Both the position numbers and the translations under genes were made by a program. Shown here in pieces: positions 36,983 through 39,766 of a stretch of DNA of 39,766 nt (position 1 is the stretch's first letter; each line of letters starts with the position of its first letter). Source of the stretch: a virus; the IMG/VR virus record IMGVR_UViG_3300043446_001923, positions 1 through 39,766 of that record. One strand, 5' to 3'. The notes below the pieces were generated by a model that was not told the DNA's origin, searched no databases, and was given only the letters and a program-made list of their open reading frames with translations.

Positions 36983-38572
36983 TTACCTGTTTATTGCAAA
37001 TGCAGCTTGATACGCATAGTCATATCCTGCGCCTGCTGTTGGTGAAGAAAAGAAACCAATATGGCACCCCATAGAATTTGAACCAAACCCTTCTTGGACG
37101 TTTTGAGAGGAAGTGTTTGCGGTCCTTCCATAGTCAGGCAACGGCACAGCGTATAGTGTGGCAGACGTTGTTGCTGTAAGGTATGTTGACAGCGCCCCAG
37201 ACACAATAGCTTCTGTTACTGAAGTCGGAGTTGTGTTTGTTTGGCTTCCTGTCAACAAATCAGTCTGATAGTTGGCGTAGTACTTTGACTTTGCAGACAT
37301 GTCAATGTACAGGCTCTTCAAGTTGATGTTCTTTGAAGAAGGATTTACGTAAGAGTTGTATATGCAAGACAGCTTTCCAGCAAGGTATGTATTCCCAGTT
37401 GGATTTCCTATTGCTGTGGTTTCTGTAGTTGTAACATAAAACCTGCCTATGCTGTTATCTACAAACGTAATCTGATACAGTTTCCCGGTTAAGCCAGTCT
37501 GCGCTTCAATCCCAACGTATTGACCAACGACAAAAAACGGAGAAGAGGCGTTGTTGTAGTTGTATGGCGCTCCAATCGGAAAGTTTACGATCAACTGCGT
37601 GCTGCCGTTGATACGGCCAACCGTAACGTCAATGAACTCAGCCTTGGATAGCGTGTTGGTTGCGACTGTAGCGTTTGAAAAGACACCACGACAAACCGAC
37701 TTTGGAAGTGCATCCAGTTGGCTTTTAACGATTGCCGAGGTGGATGTCGTTTGCAGGGCAGCGTTTAGCGACAGGTTCCCGCTGGGGATCGACAGCGAGC
37801 CAGTCATGGTGCCCCCACTCAGAGCCAGCTTCTGGTCAACGTAAGACTTGTGCGCCGCTTGTGTTGGCTGTGTCGGATCTGCCGCAGGAAGGCCAAGAGC
37901 GCCGGTCAACGTGCCTCCGGTCAGGTTGAGCTTAAGATCCAACGCCGCTTGCTGTGCCGTAGAGATCGGCTTTGCTACATCACTCGTGTTGTTGACGTTG
38001 CCAAGACCAACCTGAGCCGCTGTCGTTGAGTGCGGGTTTGACGTGTTGGTTGTGTGGGCCGAAAGCTGAGTTACCGTTGCAAACCCTGTCACCAGCCCGT
38101 CTACGTACTGCTTTGGTGCCGCCTCAAGAGCAGACGCTGGGTTGCGGTTAAGCACCACCGTTGACGAGTTTTGCATCGTCAGGTTGCCACTCATCGTGTC
38201 TCCAGCTTTGTTCACTGGAGTGTACCCAATGCTGCTGTTAAACACCTGAGCATCCACGTACCCCTTTGATGCCGCAGAGAGGGCGCTAACGGCTGCTGTG
38301 GAAGACAGCGTGAGCGGAGCTGTCATTGGCACAGTACCGTCTGCCTTGATAAACCCAGACGTGTTTACGAGGCCAGTAACCTGAGAAACAAGCGCCTTGC
38401 CAAGGTTAGCTCCTTGAGCAATCAGCAGATAATCTGTTCCCGCCGGAGTCAGGGCAGTCTGAGCCGTGATGGCTTGTCCCGTCAAAGATGCCCCGTCAAC
38501 AAGACCGTTAAGGCTGGATGCCGTTACAGTATCGCCCGTTGCAAAAGTGGTTCCTTTTTGGATCTGTGGCAT
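36983..38572 (-). CDS. Tail fibre 3 (collar-like shaft)
   Basis: 529 residues. The N-terminal shaft has repeated GGTMTGSLSIPSGNL/AAHKSYVDQKLALSGGTMTG and APKQYVDGLVTG units, the classical fibre repeat in which a KxYVDxxx strand alternates with a GGTMTGxLxL loop. A different, beta-rich C-terminal domain (from about 300; VGRINGSTQLIVNFPIG, FYVTTTETTAIG) ends in GYDYAYQAAFAINR. It has no Gly-rich tip, so it likely binds another receptor or is a short side fibre. It follows the tail stabilisation gene by one base and precedes the 613-aa gene. Confidence 0.82.
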   Translation of the reverse strand: MPQIQKGTTFATGDTVTASSLNGLVDGASLTGQAITAQTALTPAGTDYLLIAQGANLGKALVSQVTGLVNTSGFIKADGTVPMTAPLTLSSTAAVSALSAASKGYVDAQVFNSSIGYTPVNKAGDTMSGNLTMQNSSTVVLNRNPASALEAAPKQYVDGLVTGFATVTQLSAHTTNTSNPHSTTAAQVGLGNVNNTSDVAKPISTAQQAALDLKLNLTGGTLTGALGLPAADPTQPTQAAHKSYVDQKLALSGGTMTGSLSIPSGNLSLNAALQTTSTSAIVKSQLDALPKSVCRGVFSNATVATNTLSKAEFIDVTVGRINGSTQLIVNFPIGAPYNYNNASSPFFVVGQYVGIEAQTGLTGKLYQITFVDNSIGRFYVTTTETTAIGNPTGNTYLAGKLSCIYNSYVNPSSKNINLKSLYIDMSAKSKYYANYQTDLLTGSQTNTTPTSVTEAIVSGALSTYLTATTSATLYAVPLPDYGRTANTSSQNVQEGFGSNSMGCHIGFFSSPTAGAGYDYAYQAAFAINR

Positions 38573-38573
38573 A

Positions 38574-39766
38574 CTATTCCTGTGACTCCATGTTTCTGTT
38601 GCTCACAATGGCATAAAGACTACTGCCTTTCAACTGTGGTCTTCCCTTTAAGAAAACTGTCTCAAATTCCATTGTTGCTCCCCTAAGACCAATCCTAGGC
38701 CGAAGCGTGCTGTCGTGAGTTGTTGACCCGCCAAACTCGTATGTCAAAACCGTCTCTTCAGCATCAGGATCGTGCGTCCTGACAATCAAGCTGATGATGT
38801 CTCCGGGCGTGTTGTTGAACTGGAACTCTCCACGGCTAAGACGCTTGGCTTGGATGTTGTCAAAGGTGTACTCACGGCTCTTCAGACGGGCATCGATCGG
38901 AACAGTTTGGCTTTCGTCCTCAATCACCGCAGGAATCACAAACGGAAGCGTTGGCCTTCCGTTGATGGTCTTGAACTCATCTCCTCCATCAATGTCTTCG
39001 GTCAGGAAAATGCCACCGTAGTTGGCTGATCCAGAAAACCTTGTCATCAAGAACAAGCGCCTTTTACCACCATACTGACACACTTGCCAGTCGTCCTGAT
39101 ACATAATATCAGTTCCAACTATTGGATAAATATCAATAGACTCCCAGTTCTTGTTAAGAGTGTTGTATACAAGCGTTTTTGTGTTTCTTGTTGCTGTTCC
39201 AGTTGGAAGAGAGATATAGAACCGATTGTCATAATAAACCGCGTTTGCTTTAGATACAGCAGCGAAGTTTACATCATCGAAGAAGTCGTCGATTGGCTCA
39301 GATAGCGGCAGTGTTTCGCCAATGACTTTGAGATCCAACTGAGGAGTCAGCATGTGAACCCCCTTGCCGGACATAAAGAACACGAACTGTCCCGCTGCCA
39401 CGATGGACTTCCTTGCTACGCAACCCACCTGAGTGGTCACAACGCTAACGAACGATCCAGCTCCCGGAGGCGCACCGGGATCAAAGCTGTCGGTCTGCAC
39501 GTAAGCGATGTAGATCGATCTGGACATGAACACCAAGAACTGGTTCTCGATCCATGGCAACACACCAACAATCGAATCGTTGCCTCCTTGGTTGATCTTG
39601 AAGTTGTTCAGAGTCAGATCAAATGTCCCTTCAAGGATGTCAGATACAGCAAGCTGATCGTCGCTGTACTTCACAACCAAACGGTTCTGAAAGTAGAAAC
39701 CAAAGTCCCCGCACGGCACAGAAATCGTGATCCCTGTGTAAGTGCTACCAGACGCTGGAGGCAGGT
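38574..39766 (-). CDS. Tail/stabilisation protein, C-terminal part (gene crosses the circle join)
   Basis: This is the 3' part of the 640-residue tail protein that begins at 857 on the other side of the join. A GTG at 39719 looks like a start if the window is treated as linear, but it is an internal valine. This portion is about 380 residues of alternating short hydrophobic strands (for example VGVLPWIENQFLVFMS and QFVFFMSGKGVHML), typical of a propeller-like tail hub or nozzle protein. It ends one base before the start of the fibre gene at 38572. No transmembrane segment or catalytic motif is seen. A structural role in the short tail is likely. Confidence 0.8.
   Translation of the reverse strand, partial: LPPASGSTYTGITISVPCGDFGFYFQNRLVVKYSDDQLAVSDILEGTFDLTLNNFKINQGGNDSIVGVLPWIENQFLVFMSRSIYIAYVQTDSFDPGAPPGAGSFVSVVTTQVGCVARKSIVAAGQFVFFMSGKGVHMLTPQLDLKVIGETLPLSEPIDDFFDDVNFAAVSKANAVYYDNRFYISLPTGTATRNTKTLVYNTLNKNWESIDIYPIVGTDIMYQDDWQVCQYGGKRRLFLMTRFSGSANYGGIFLTEDIDGGDEFKTINGRPTLPFVIPAVIEDESQTVPIDARLKSREYTFDNIQAKRLSRGEFQFNNTPGDIISLIVRTHDPDAEETVLTYEFGGSTTHDSTLRPRIGLRGATMEFETVFLKGRPQLKGSSLYAIVSNRNMESQE
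39640..39766. repeat. Terminal direct repeat, copy 2 (assembly overlap)
   Basis: Exact second copy of bases 1-127. Joining the two copies restores one uninterrupted tail protein gene, so one copy should be dropped when the genome is circularised. Confidence 0.97.

Noticed and set aside
39717-39719. GTG as the start of a 381-aa tail protein
   Set aside because: On the closed circle it is an internal Val codon; the frame continues upstream to the coupled ATG at 857.
1-39766. CRISPR arrays, tRNA genes, insertion sequences, integrase or lysogeny repressor
   Set aside because: None was seen on either strand. The repeats present are short iterons or fibre-coding repeats, not evenly spaced CRISPR repeats.

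Overview
The window is a complete, circularly closed genome of a tailed phage with podovirus-like gene content. The first 127 bases (1-127) are identical to the last 127 (39640-39766), so the unique circle is 39,639 bp. The repeat falls inside one tail gene, which reads straight across the join. That points to an assembly overlap on a circular or circularly permuted molecule rather than to natural terminal repeats. Every convincing gene lies on the minus strand, so transcription runs from high to low coordinates. No tRNA, integrase, phage RNA polymerase or DNA polymerase is visible. This suggests a lytic phage that borrows the host replisome and RNA polymerase. The host cannot be named from the sequence. 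Long Gly-rich fibres, a circular contig and no close resemblance to a laboratory phage point to an environmental metagenome, with a bacterial host that uses Shine-Dalgarno starts only loosely.

In transcription order, the left half of the circle is the late module. It starts with terminase large subunit (15021-13294), portal, a small helical protein, a scaffold-like protein and the major capsid protein. Next come a 114-aa protein, a connector/neck protein and a 67-aa protein. Two Gly-rich fibres follow, each with a small accessory protein, then two small basic or membrane proteins and a lysis cassette (holin-like protein plus a double-psi beta-barrel endolysin). A small zinc-ribbon protein precedes the tail gene that crosses the join. 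After the join come a third fibre and four large Gln-, Ala- or Gly-rich proteins likely to be ejection/internal virion proteins (36978-30566).

The remainder (30576-15616) is the early and middle module: a metallophosphoesterase, SSB, RuvC-like resolvase, C5 cytosine methyltransferase, two Lar-like zinc proteins, a replication protein, and a DnaB helicase broken into two genes 1.75 kb apart. Between the halves lie a dNMP kinase and a PD-(D/E)XK exonuclease. Next come a candidate small terminase, zinc-finger proteins, the antirestriction protein ArdA and a run of tiny overlapping genes. The gene-poor stretches (18920-19361, 16060-16838, 15022-15615) carry iterons, direct repeats, hairpins and terminators and are the likely origin and control regions.

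Four points deserve most attention: the split replicative helicase; a small structured RNA element present three times with compensatory base changes; a second reading frame inside the cytosine methyltransferase gene that itself carries a recurring phage protein pattern; and a five-copy 13-bp iteron array overlapping a sigma70-like promoter.
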